Shown: positions 1 through 7,681 of the stretch, piece by piece
How the letters are laid out: the number at the start of each line of letters is the position of its first letter
Numbering within the stretch: position 1 is the stretch's first letter
Origin: Caldilinea sp. CFX5
GTDB lineage: Bacteria > Chloroflexota > Anaerolineae > Caldilineales > Caldilineaceae
Direction of reading: 5' to 3'
DNA: 64,000 nt
NCBI GenBank assembly: GCA_021405325.1
Contig: QWII01000044.1
Location: 1-64,000, forward strand
The notes under the pieces: model-generated
Databases searched by the model: none
The model's input: only the letters and a program-made list of their open reading frames with translations
Told to the model about the DNA's origin: nothing
Translations under genes and position numbers: made by a program

Positions 1-38
1 ATGCACAGAGAAAATCTTCAAGGCTTTTCTCTGTGCAT
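1..38. repeat. Perfect inverted repeat, 14-bp arms
   Basis: Bases 1-14 (ATGCACAGAGAAAA) are exactly reverse-complemented at 25-38 around a 10-base loop. The element lies upstream of the first binding-protein gene and is the first of many intergenic palindromes in the window. No T-run follows it, so a classical terminator is not supported. Confidence 0.85.
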
Positions 39-63
39 CTCTGTGAAGCCTCAGCGGCTCTCT

Positions 64-93
64 GTGTTATTGAATTAGCTAAATCTCTATAAT
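64..93 (+). promoter_or_regulatory. Possible promoter of the polyol importer
   Basis: A perfect TATAAT lies at 88-93, about 50 bases before the start codon at 144. The best -35 candidate at 18-bp spacing (GTGTTA, 64-69) matches only half of TTGACA. This is weak evidence based on the -10 box alone. Confidence 0.25.
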
Positions 94-143
94 CTCTCGC
101 TCTCTTTCATCCTTTCAATTCAAGAACCAAAGGAGTCGGATAC

Positions 144-1592
144 ATGAAAGTAAAACACCTGTTGTCGATCATGGTCATCTTGTCGCTCTTGTTGGCGGCT
201 TGTGGCGGCGGCGCGCCAGCGGCCCAACCAGCGGCGGAAGCGCCTGCTGCCGAAGCGCCAGCCGAAGCCACCAAAGCGCCCGAAGAAGAAAAAGCCGCGG
301 AACCGGCGGCGGCTCCGGCCGAAGGCGCCGTAACCGAACTCAAGATCCTCTGGGCGCAGTGGGACCCGGCGGATTACTTGCAGGAGATCGGCAACCTCTA
401 CGAAGAGCAGACCGGCATCAAGGTCGAAGTCGTCCAGGAACCGTGGGGCAGCTTCTATGATCGCGCCTTTACCGAATTTGCCGCCAAAGGTGACAGTTGG
501 GACATGATCGTCGGCGATAGCCAATGGCTCGGTCAGGCCGCCACCCAGGGTCACTATGTGGACATCACCGAATTCCTCACCAGCAACGGCATCGACAAGA
601 CTGTCACCCCCGCCACGCTGACCTACTACGGTGAATACCCGACCGGTTCCGGCTCCTACTGGGCCTACCCGACCGAAGGTGACGCCGATGGCTGGGCCTA
701 TCGCAAGGATCTCTTTGAAAACCCCGACGAACAGGCCGCCTTCAAGGCCGAATATGGCTACGACCTGGCTGTACCGAAGACCTGGGCCGAGTTGCTGGAT
801 ATTGCCAAGTTCTTCACCCGCCCCGATGCCGACCCGGCGATGTATGGCGCCGCCATCTACACCCAAAAAGATTATGACGCCATCACCATGGGCTTCCAAA
901 ATGTGATGTTCAGCTATGGCGCCAGTTGGCAGAATGCCGAAACCAATGAAGTGCTGGGCATTGTCGATTCACCGGAAGCGATTGCTGCGCTCGAATATTA
1001 CCGCGAACTCTACCAATGTTGCAGCCCGCCCGGCCTGAGCAACGCCTTCTTCCAGGAGACCAACGACGCCTTGATCAACGGGCAGGTGGCGATGGCGATG
1101 AACTATTTCGCCTTCTTCCCGGCGCTGGCCAGCGAAGCGATCAACCCGCACGCCGCCAACACCGGCTACTTTGCCAACCCCGCCGGCCCCAATGGCGACC
1201 GCTTTGCCGCCTTGGGTGGTCAGGGGATCAGCGTCATCTCCTATGTCAGCCCGGAACGCCAGGAAGCCGCCAAAGAATTTATCAAGTGGTTTGCTCAAGA
1301 AGAGATCCAGATGGAATGGGCGCTCACCGGCGGCTACACCTGTAACATCAACGTTCTCCAATCGCAGGAATTCCTGGATGTGGCGCCCTTCAACGCCGCC
1401 TTTGCCGAAACCATGCAGATGGTCAAGGACTTCTGGAATATCCCCGTCTTTGCCCAATTGCTCGAAGTCAGCCAGCGTGAACTGAGCGGTTACATCGTCC
1501 CCGAAACCGTCGAAGGCACCGCCGCCGATGCGATGAAACGGATGGCGGAAGGGCATGACAAGATTCTGCGGGAGAATGGGTTTATTAAGTAG
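144..1592 (+). CDS. Carbohydrate/polyol ABC transporter substrate-binding lipoprotein
   Basis: This 482-residue protein captures the substrate outside the membrane and delivers it to the two permeases encoded downstream. A signal peptide ends in a lipobox (LLAAC) with the lipidated Cys at residue 20, followed by a linker rich in Ala, Pro and Glu to about residue 60. The remaining ~420 residues have the composition and spacing of family 1 extracellular binding proteins (UgpB/MalE-like). A strong AAAGGAG at 129-135 fixes the start. With two ATPases and a small membrane protein downstream, the cassette resembles the rhizobial glycerol system GlpSTPQUV, so glycerol or a related polyol is my best guess at the ligand. 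The role is confident; the substrate is inferred. Confidence 0.9.
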   Translation: MKVKHLLSIMVILSLLLAACGGGAPAAQPAAEAPAAEAPAEATKAPEEEKAAEPAAAPAEGAVTELKILWAQWDPADYLQEIGNLYEEQTGIKVEVVQEPWGSFYDRAFTEFAAKGDSWDMIVGDSQWLGQAATQGHYVDITEFLTSNGIDKTVTPATLTYYGEYPTGSGSYWAYPTEGDADGWAYRKDLFENPDEQAAFKAEYGYDLAVPKTWAELLDIAKFFTRPDADPAMYGAAIYTQKDYDAITMGFQNVMFSYGASWQNAETNEVLGIVDSPEAIAALEYYRELYQCCSPPGLSNAFFQETNDALINGQVAMAMNYFAFFPALASEAINPHAANTGYFANPAGPNGDRFAALGGQGISVISYVSPERQEAAKEFIKWFAQEEIQMEWALTGGYTCNINVLQSQEFLDVAPFNAAFAETMQMVKDFWNIPVFAQLLEVSQRELSGYIVPETVEGTAADAMKRMAEGHDKILRENGFIK

Positions 1593-1606
1593 GGCGTAGG
1601 GAGCAG

Positions 1607-1672
1607 TCGTAGGTGCGGTTTGTAACTACAGAAGTTCATTAGAGTACATAGGGTTACAAACCGTATCTACGA
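1607..1672. repeat. Intergenic palindrome, GTAGGTGCGGTTTG family
   Basis: The 20-base arms at 1607-1626 and 1653-1672 pair at 18 of 20 positions around a 26-base loop. The element begins 14 bases after the binding-protein stop codon. The arm core GTAGGTGCGGTTTG recurs at 9133, making this one of at least two copies of the family. By analogy with the REP hairpin after E. coli malE it could stabilise the binding-protein mRNA; that is inference. Confidence 0.85.
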
Positions 1673-1713
1673 TTACGAAAAGGCTCACTTTCCATCACAA
1701 TACGGAAGCAGTT

Positions 1714-2214
1714 ATGTCAGATAGAAATCGCCTCACAGATAATCAAATTGATCTACTCAAACACATGGAACTAATCCAGCGAAACGAATTAAATAACCGA
1801 CGTGAGGCCGAATCACAAATATTTACCTGGTCAACCAATATAATTTTGACTTTAATTGGTGCATTGCTGATTCTCAGACCAAGTGAAAATGCCTTTTGGG
1901 TTTCTTATGGGTATTGGGGAAAAAGTATCGTATCCTTGACAGTTGCTTTCATAACTATATATTCAGCACTATGGCAAACACGCTATGGTAAGTATAGAGA
2001 CCAGAACGCAAGTGTGATAGCAAAAATAGACAAACTGCTTCACTATTATGAAAAAGGCTTTTTTATAAAAGATGATGCTTTATTTCCTGATAACTGGAAG
2101 GAATATGGCAATGCTAAAGTACACTTCTCAACTCGAATACTAACAGGCGCTAACAATACTTCTGCAACTGTGATTCTTGGGATATTAGCAATAGCAATGA
2201 TATGGTTGTCATAA
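1714..2214 (+). CDS. Small three-TM membrane protein, unknown function
   Basis: I do not recognise this 166-residue family. The N-terminus (residues 1-36) is charged and predicted helical. Hydrophobic segments lie near residues 39-56, 71-90 and 148-165, and a hydrophilic stretch rich in Lys, Tyr and Asp sits between the second and third. A GGAAG at 1704-1708 supports the start at 1714. The gene is visibly more AT-rich than the transporter genes around it and splits the binding protein from its permease, so it looks like an insertion. Its neighbour at 2307 is also a membrane protein, of SLATT type. SLATT proteins are proposed pore-forming effectors, so a defence or stress role for the pair is possible but unproven. 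Confidence 0.6.
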   Translation: MSDRNRLTDNQIDLLKHMELIQRNELNNRREAESQIFTWSTNIILTLIGALLILRPSENAFWVSYGYWGKSIVSLTVAFITIYSALWQTRYGKYRDQNASVIAKIDKLLHYYEKGFFIKDDALFPDNWKEYGNAKVHFSTRILTGANNTSATVILGILAIAMIWLS

Positions 2215-2306
2215 GAAGATAACCTCAAAAATTGAAAAAGCGTCGAACGTGTCACGGCTGAACATTGGTAAGAATCCATTTTACCGAGAGATAAAAGGGA
2301 TATGTT

Positions 2307-2760
2307 GTGGATAACACCTTTTTGAAAGAAAGTCCAATAGAGATTCAGCACCTTCTTAGTGAATGTCGAACAATTTTTGAAAATTGTCGTTATGTCGCGG
2401 AAACACAATACATTATCGCACAGGAAGCCGAAAACCAAGCACGATTACTACTGATCATCCCTTCGATGATAGCTGCTATTTGTGGAATTTTGACTGCGGT
2501 TGGTTTACCAAATTGGATAGGCGCATTTGGTGCTGCGGCCAGTTTGGTCGTAGGCGTTGCTGCCGCTTTAGGAATCGATAAGTCAGCAATGCACCATAAT
2601 ATTTCCGGTAAACAATTAACGGCATATGGCTGTCCAAGCTGGGTTGCTGTCGGCAGAGGAGTTGCGGGAGCGACTCGAAAGTTGCCGCAAGCAAGGCACG
2701 CATTACGGTGTCCCGTTCATTCGACAGGTGTACGAGATGGCGAAGCAAAAGCGGAGGTAA
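2307..2760 (+). pseudogene. SLATT-like two-TM protein, frameshifted
   Basis: From a GTG at 2307 (AAAAGGGA just upstream) the frame reads an amphipathic N-terminal helix, then two adjacent TM segments (about residues 47-65 and 71-90) and a charged turn, the layout of SLATT 2TM domains. Near 2620-2645 sensible coding moves to the next frame. There, codons 2647-2760 encode a helical tail starting LSAEELRERLESCRKQG and ending YEMAKQKRR before TAA, which resembles the C-terminal end of SLATT proteins. The original frame continues open only by chance into the next gene. I therefore read this as one gene broken by an indel or small deletion, not a 226-residue protein. A separate 44-residue ORF from ATG 2626 is the alternative. 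Confidence 0.5.
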
Positions 2761-2987
2761 TGATGATAAAATCAGTTCACGAACCAAAAGCGCCGGTGAT
2801 GAGTGCTGACGATGTGTGGGACGATGCGCTACAAGTGGCCGATGTTCTACGCCAAAATCTACTCAAGAACGAGCGCATTGTTCGTTTGCAAGTCCCGTTT
2901 TCATTTTTTCTCTCAGCATTAGAGAGTTTTGACCGGGAAGAATTAGTCGTTCTGCGTCAACGTGTTGAAGAACGTTTGGCAGTCTAA
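2760..2987 (+). CDS. Small hypothetical helical protein
   Basis: The protein has 75 residues, is acidic in its first half, and ends in a helical segment (SFDREELVVLRQRVEERL). The start ATG at 2760 overlaps the TAA of the upstream frame (TAATG), a sign of translational coupling, with a second ATG at 2763. I know no family for it. Small acidic proteins coupled to another small ORF are often antitoxin-like or DNA-binding accessory factors, but nothing here proves that. It belongs to the AT-richer insert between binding protein and permease. Confidence 0.5.
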   Translation: MMIKSVHEPKAPVMSADDVWDDALQVADVLRQNLLKNERIVRLQVPFSFFLSALESFDREELVVLRQRVEERLAV

Positions 2988-3004
2988 AAAGCGGAATCCG
3001 ACAC

Positions 3005-3054
3005 AAAGTGCTGTAGCCGCAAGGCACCACCTGTATTTGCGGTTACAGCACTTT
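3005..3054. repeat. Intergenic palindrome
   Basis: The arms AAAGTGCTGTAGCCGCAA (3005-3022) and 3037-3054 pair at 17 of 18 positions with a 14-base loop. It starts 18 bases after a stop codon and ends 36 bases before the permease start. Confidence 0.85.
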
Positions 3055-3090
3055 ACAACCTGCTGTTAAACTAAATCACCTGACCAACCT

Positions 3091-4008
3091 ATGTATCCAA
3101 CAAATTCAGCAACCCGCATCAACCAGCCCCAACGCCAACTGAGCGACCGGGCGATCCAGTGGACATTTATTGCGCCCACCTTGATCCTGCTCTTTTTATT
3201 TAATATTTTTCCACTCTTTTATAGCCTCTATTTGAGCTTTACCGACTATTCGGCCATTGCCGGTCCCGATCCCGTTTGGGTGGGTTTTCAGAATTTTGGC
3301 CGGCTGCTCAACGATCCGCAGATGTGGAAATATTTTGCCACCACCGGACGTTTTGCTTTCCTCTCGGTCGGGTTGCAGACGATTATCGGTTTTGCGTTGG
3401 CGCTCTTGTTGCGCGAAAAATTTAACGGCAGTGGTCTGCTCACCACGCTGATCCTGGTGCCGATGATGTTGTCGCCGGTAGTGGTCGGCTTTTTCTGGAA
3501 GCTGATCTTCAACCCCTCCTTTGGCATTTTGAACTACCTGCTGGGCTATCCGGCCGGCAAAGGCCCCGATTGGTTGGCCGAACCGGTGCTGGCGCTCTGG
3601 GCCATTGTCATTGTCGATGTCTGGATGTGGAGCCCCTTTGTCATGTTGCTCTGCCTCTCCGGTCTCAATGCCATCCCTGATTATTTGTATGAGGCCGCGG
3701 CCATTGACCGGGCCAGTGGTTGGTTCCAATTCTGGCGTATTACCCTGCCTCAGGTGCTGCCGCTGCTCCTGATCGCTATTCTCTTCCGCACGATTGAAGC
3801 CTTTAAAAGCTTTGATCTCGTCATGGGCTTGACCGGCGGCGGCCCCGGCGATACGACCGAACTGGTGGCCGTCAATCTCTATCGCATTGCCTTTCAAGGT
3901 CAATGGCGCACCGGCTATGCCAGCGCCCTGGCCTATATCATCCTGGTGGTGATCATTGCCATCAGCAATGTCTATATTCGGAATTTGAACAAAGTGCGCG
4001 ATGGGTAA
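3091..4008 (+). CDS. Carbohydrate ABC permease, MalF/UgpA type
   Basis: This 305-residue inner-membrane permease forms half of the translocation channel of the polyol importer. It has about six TM segments (first near 27-50, last near 275-297) and the conserved cytoplasmic EAA loop from residue 201 (EAAAIDRASG, followed by ITLPQ), which docks the ATPase. Length and order fit the UgpA/MalF group. The start at ATG 3091 has only a poor ribosome-binding site. The binding protein that should precede it is separated from it by the AT-rich insert. Confidence 0.92.
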   Translation: MYPTNSATRINQPQRQLSDRAIQWTFIAPTLILLFLFNIFPLFYSLYLSFTDYSAIAGPDPVWVGFQNFGRLLNDPQMWKYFATTGRFAFLSVGLQTIIGFALALLLREKFNGSGLLTTLILVPMMLSPVVVGFFWKLIFNPSFGILNYLLGYPAGKGPDWLAEPVLALWAIVIVDVWMWSPFVMLLCLSGLNAIPDYLYEAAAIDRASGWFQFWRITLPQVLPLLLIAILFRTIEAFKSFDLVMGLTGGGPGDTTELVAVNLYRIAFQGQWRTGYASALAYIILVVIIAISNVYIRNLNKVRDG

Positions 4009-4113
4009 CGTGATTCGTGTTGCGTGTTGGGTGAACTAACATCGATCCCGTAGCAACCACGAATCACGTTATCACGAATCACGTTATCACGAATCACGAA
4101 TCACGAATCACGG
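4009..4113. repeat. Intergenic palindrome with 7-bp tandem units (GTGATTC family)
   Basis: CGTGATTCGTG begins directly after the stop codon (4009-4019). Its complement CACGAATCACG is repeated at 4058-4068, 4073-4083 and, as overlapping 7-bp units, at 4088-4113. The same words recur at 12345-12365 and 46874-46940. It separates two permease genes of one operon. Confidence 0.85.
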
Positions 4114-4129
4114 TTTTTGTTATGAAGAA

Positions 4130-5146
4130 GTGAGAGACGCAATGGCTGTTGCTGATCAGACGATGTCAACAAGCGAACGGGGGGTGAACTATTCGACCCG
4201 TGTCGACAAAATCAGTGCGCAGGCGAAGGTTGTGCGCTGGGTGCAAATTGTTCTGGCGCTGCTGGTGGCCGTGGTGATGTTGATCCCGGTCTTCTGGATG
4301 GGGGCGACGGCGTTCAAAGAGCGCGCTGATGTGATCGCCGTGCCGCCCAAAGTGGTCTTCACGCCGACACTTGAGGGCTTTATCAACCTGTTGACTGATC
4401 GCTCGGTACTCAATGCGGCGCGCATTAAGCGCTTGCAAGCGCGTATTGACGAGTTGACTTGGTATGAAAAGATCGCGCTGGCCGGCGGCCAACAGATTAC
4501 CGGGATGAGCGCCAACGCGTCACGCCTGCTCAATTCGTTTATCATCGCCGGCGCATCGACTGTCCTGGCGGTGGTGCTAGGGCTGTTGGCCGCCTACGCC
4601 TTTAGCCGTTTCAAGGTGCCGGGTGAATCGGATTGGCTCTTCTTTATTCTCAGCACCCGCATGTTGCCGCCGGTGGTCGTCACCATTCCGATCTTTTTGA
4701 TGTATCGCGAACTGGGGTTGCATGATACGCATTTGGGGTTGATTTTGCTTTACACCGTCTTCAATCTCTCGCTTACGGTCTGGTTGCTCAAAGGTTTCAT
4801 GGACGAGATTCCGCGTGAATATGAAGACGCCGCCATGGTCGATGGCTATACCCGGCTCCAAGCCTTCCGCAAAGTGGTGCTGCCCCAAGCCGCCACCGGC
4901 ATCGCCGCCACGACGGTCTTTTCGCTCATCTTTGCCTGGAACGAATACGCTTTCGCCCTCATGCTCACCAGCGACAACGCCCGCACCGCTCCGCCCACCA
5001 TTCCCACCATCCTCGGTCGCGGCGGCATGGAATGGGGCGCTATCGCGGCGGGATCGCTAGGGTTCTTAATTCCAGTTGTGATTGTCACCTTCGCCCTACG
5101 CAAACACCTATTACGTGGCGTAACCTTTGGCGCGATCCGGCAATAA
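4130..5146 (+). CDS. Carbohydrate ABC permease, MalG/UgpE type
   Basis: This is the second channel subunit of the polyol importer, 338 residues from GTG 4130; ATG 4142 is an equally possible start. TM1 is near residues 37-60. The EAA loop (EDAAMVDGYT, then VVLPQA) is near residue 231 and five further TMs follow. Between TM1 and TM2 there is an unusually long external insertion of about 50 residues, including a charged helix (RIKRLQARIDEL). Most MalG proteins have a much shorter loop. The insertion may contact the binding protein or the small membrane protein encoded at 8834; that is inference. Confidence 0.9.
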   Translation: MRDAMAVADQTMSTSERGVNYSTRVDKISAQAKVVRWVQIVLALLVAVVMLIPVFWMGATAFKERADVIAVPPKVVFTPTLEGFINLLTDRSVLNAARIKRLQARIDELTWYEKIALAGGQQITGMSANASRLLNSFIIAGASTVLAVVLGLLAAYAFSRFKVPGESDWLFFILSTRMLPPVVVTIPIFLMYRELGLHDTHLGLILLYTVFNLSLTVWLLKGFMDEIPREYEDAAMVDGYTRLQAFRKVVLPQAATGIAATTVFSLIFAWNEYAFALMLTSDNARTAPPTIPTILGRGGMEWGAIAAGSLGFLIPVVIVTFALRKHLLRGVTFGAIRQ

Positions 5147-5194
5147 ACCAGGTAATACGGGTAGATATCATCACACTCTGAACAATGAAAAACC

Positions 5195-5460
5195 GTGCTT
5201 CTTCCTATTCGTGTAAGTACAATGAAAATAATGGCTGACCACGGATAGGAAAAAGCACGGATATGTAACAAAACTGATGAATGCTGAGAAGACTGTGCTT
5301 CTTCCTATTCGTGTAAGTACAATGAAAATAATGGCTGACCACGGATAGGAAAAAGCACGGATATGTAACAAAACTAATGAATGCTGAGAAGACTGTGCTT
5401 CTTCCTATCCGTGTAAGTACAATGGAAATAGTGAGTAACTACAGATAGGAGTAAGCACGG
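5195..5460. repeat. Tandem repeat of exactly 100 bp, nearly three copies, each a palindrome
   Basis: Units start at 5195, 5295 and 5395. The first two are almost identical; the third is shorter and more divergent. Each unit contains an inverted pair, GTGCTTCTTCCTATTCGTG and its near-complement ending AGGAAAAAGCACG. The same motif forms the palindrome at 8736-8804. The array lies between a permease gene and a GxxExxY gene in the middle of the transporter operon. Confidence 0.9.
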
Positions 5461-5533
5461 TTGGGATAATCTGAAAACCATGTTCTTTTTTATCTGTATA
5501 AAACTATCATTACTGCGAGGTACACAGTAGATC

Positions 5534-6355
5534 GTGCAACAAACTGGGGCTATTGTATTACGTCATTCAGAAAAAACAGAGCGGTTACTTGGCCTAGCTT
5601 ATCAGGTCCGCAATGAACTAAAGGCAGGATGGTCGGAAGAAGTATACCATCAAGCAATGGTAAAATTATGTGAACGAGAAGCTGTGCCAATCGTTTCAAA
5701 ATCACGTACTTCACTTGTTCACCGTGGCGTTGAGATCCATCGCTTTGAACCTGATTTGATTGCTTGGGATCTAATCATTCTGGAGTTAAAATCATTAGCC
5801 TACCAGACGCGATTTACCGGTGAACAGTACGCTCAATTGATTCATTACCTGAAATTTTATGGCAAAGATTTGGGTCTATTAATTAACTTTGCGCCAACAC
5901 GCGTTCAAGTAAAAAGGGTTGTTTGGGATGAACCGCAGTGGGACATTTTTGAACGTTATGACGGAATTATACCATTGTTGTCTGAACAAGATCGACCTCT
6001 CTTGCGCCAAATACGGGAATGTATCTTAGCGATTGGCCGTCAATACGGTTTGGGGTACCCGGAAACTGTTTACCGAAAATTGATTGCGGTAGAAGCGGTG
6101 AGTTGCGGCATACGGTGTGGCGAAGAAGTTGAAGTGCCTGTTTTGTGGAATGGCGAATGCTTTACCTATCAATGGACGCAACTATTGATGATGGAGGGGA
6201 AATTTCTTGTTCACATTCGTTCTTTGCTACCGTATCCAACTGAATATGATTTTACACGTATGCAAAGCTATCTGACTTGTTTAGGGTTGTCGATTGGCTT
6301 AGTCATCAATTTTGGCAAGGAACAATTGCAACTCTACGGGGTAGCAGCCAAATAA
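5534..6355 (+). CDS. GxxExxY protein, duplicated domain
   Basis: A 273-residue protein starting at GTG 5534. The first half carries the family signature G32-x2-E35-x2-Y38 and a PD-(D/E)xK-like core (F-x-PDLIAWD followed by ILELK), so a nuclease-fold domain is likely. The second half (about 150-270) is a divergent second copy (GLGYPETVYRKL in place of the signature) in which the ELK motif has decayed. GxxExxY proteins are common in cyanobacteria and Chloroflexi and their function is unsettled. The gene sits between a permease and its ATPase, next to a 100-bp repeat array, and is AT-richer than both, so it looks like cargo inserted into the operon. Confidence 0.8.
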   Translation: MQQTGAIVLRHSEKTERLLGLAYQVRNELKAGWSEEVYHQAMVKLCEREAVPIVSKSRTSLVHRGVEIHRFEPDLIAWDLIILELKSLAYQTRFTGEQYAQLIHYLKFYGKDLGLLINFAPTRVQVKRVVWDEPQWDIFERYDGIIPLLSEQDRPLLRQIRECILAIGRQYGLGYPETVYRKLIAVEAVSCGIRCGEEVEVPVLWNGECFTYQWTQLLMMEGKFLVHIRSLLPYPTEYDFTRMQSYLTCLGLSIGLVINFGKEQLQLYGVAAK

Positions 6356-6384
6356 ACTGTTCTTATTCGAGTCGTAGAATTATT

Positions 6385-7641
6385 ATGGCACAAATCGAAC
6401 TTCGTCAAGTGACAAAAAAATTTGGAGAGGCGTATGCCGTCAAGCCGGTTGATCTGACGATCAATGATGGCGAGTTTGTAGTGTTACTCGGCCCCTCCGG
6501 CTGCGGCAAGACGACAACATTACGCATGATCTCCGGGCTGGAAGCGGTGAGCAGCGGACAGATTTTGATCAATGGCCGTGATGTCACCTGGAACCACCCC
6601 AGCGACCGCGACATTGCCTTTGTCTTCCAGTTCTTTGCGCTCTATCCCCACATGACCGTGCGCCAGAACATTGCTTTCACCCTGGAAGCGCAAAAGGTGG
6701 TGCGCAGCGAGGTTGACCAGCGTGTTGGTGATGTCGCCAAGTTGCTGCAAATCGAACATTTGCTGCATCGACGCCCAAAGGCATTGAGCGGCGGTGACAA
6801 ACAACGGGTCGCGCTGGCTCGCGCCCTGGTGCGCCGACCAGCAGCCTTTCTCATGGATGAACCGTTGGGCGCGCTTGATGCCGATTTCCGTGCGATTATG
6901 CGTGCCGAGATCAAACGGTTGCACCTGGCCCAACATGCCACCACCGTCTATGTCACCCACGACCAGATCGAAGCGATGGCGATGAGCGACCGTATTGTCG
7001 TCATGTCGGCGGCGGTGGTGCAACAGGTGGGGACGCCGGCGCAGGTCTATTATGACCCGGCCAACCTCTTTGTCGCCCGCTTTATCGGCAGCCCCGGCAT
7101 GAATCTGATCAGCGGGCAGTTGGTCAACGGCGTGGTGCAACTGCCGGGAGGCAATCAATACACGCCGCCGGAACAGTGGCGCAATCGACTGGCCCAACAG
7201 TTGAGCAGCGACGAAGTGATCCTCGGCTTTCGCCCGGAAGCGGCGCGCATCAAAGCGGATGGCACACTCAAAACACAGGTCTACGCTGATGATCTCTACG
7301 GCGCTTACTCGATGCTGCATCTGGCGCTCGATGGTGAACAGGCGACGGTAATGGCCCATATTCGCGCCGAACGGGACAGCAGCCACAAGATCGGTCAGAC
7401 CCTGGGTTTTGACCTGGAACCGAGCATGGTGCGCTTCTTCGATCCGAAAACCGAATTAGCCGTAGCCGTCGCCGAGAAGCGCACAACGGCCACTGTCACG
7501 CCGGCGTCAACGGCGAAACCAGCCAAGACAACGGTTGCTTCTGCGCCGCCACTGCAAGCAAACAATCCCAAGAACGTCGGCAAATCTAAGGCGAACACGT
7601 CCGGCAAAAAACAGTCGAAGAACAAGCAGAAGAAGCGCTAG
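6385..7641 (+). CDS. ABC transporter ATP-binding protein (first of two), UgpC/MsmK-like
   Basis: This ATPase drives the polyol importer. From ATG 6385 it has 418 residues: Walker A with K42 (GPSGCGKT), Q-loop FVFQFF, signature LSGGDKQRV, Walker B with D158 and E159 (FLMDEP), H-loop H192, and a C-terminal OB/TOBE domain. The signature has GGD where GGQ is usual. The last ~60 residues form a disordered tail rich in Lys, Thr and Ala ending KNKQKKR, absent from most homologues. The ORF is open upstream to 6277, but that part overlaps the GxxExxY gene. A second, different ATPase follows 40 bases later, so the transporter probably uses a heterodimer as in GlpS/GlpT. Confidence 0.92.
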   Translation: MAQIELRQVTKKFGEAYAVKPVDLTINDGEFVVLLGPSGCGKTTTLRMISGLEAVSSGQILINGRDVTWNHPSDRDIAFVFQFFALYPHMTVRQNIAFTLEAQKVVRSEVDQRVGDVAKLLQIEHLLHRRPKALSGGDKQRVALARALVRRPAAFLMDEPLGALDADFRAIMRAEIKRLHLAQHATTVYVTHDQIEAMAMSDRIVVMSAAVVQQVGTPAQVYYDPANLFVARFIGSPGMNLISGQLVNGVVQLPGGNQYTPPEQWRNRLAQQLSSDEVILGFRPEAARIKADGTLKTQVYADDLYGAYSMLHLALDGEQATVMAHIRAERDSSHKIGQTLGFDLEPSMVRFFDPKTELAVAVAEKRTTATVTPASTAKPAKTTVASAPPLQANNPKNVGKSKANTSGKKQSKNKQKKR

Positions 7642-7681
7642 AACCAGTTGGCGAACCTGCGCGGAAAGTGAAGAGTTACCC

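Noticed and set aside
5171..5371. Repeat-containing minus-strand ORF
   Set aside because: It is a by-product of the 100-bp tandem repeat, which encodes the same peptide twice.
6277..6384. N-terminal extension of the first ATPase
   Set aside because: It overlaps the end of the GxxExxY gene in another frame, has no similarity to ABC proteins, and a better ATG lies at 6385.
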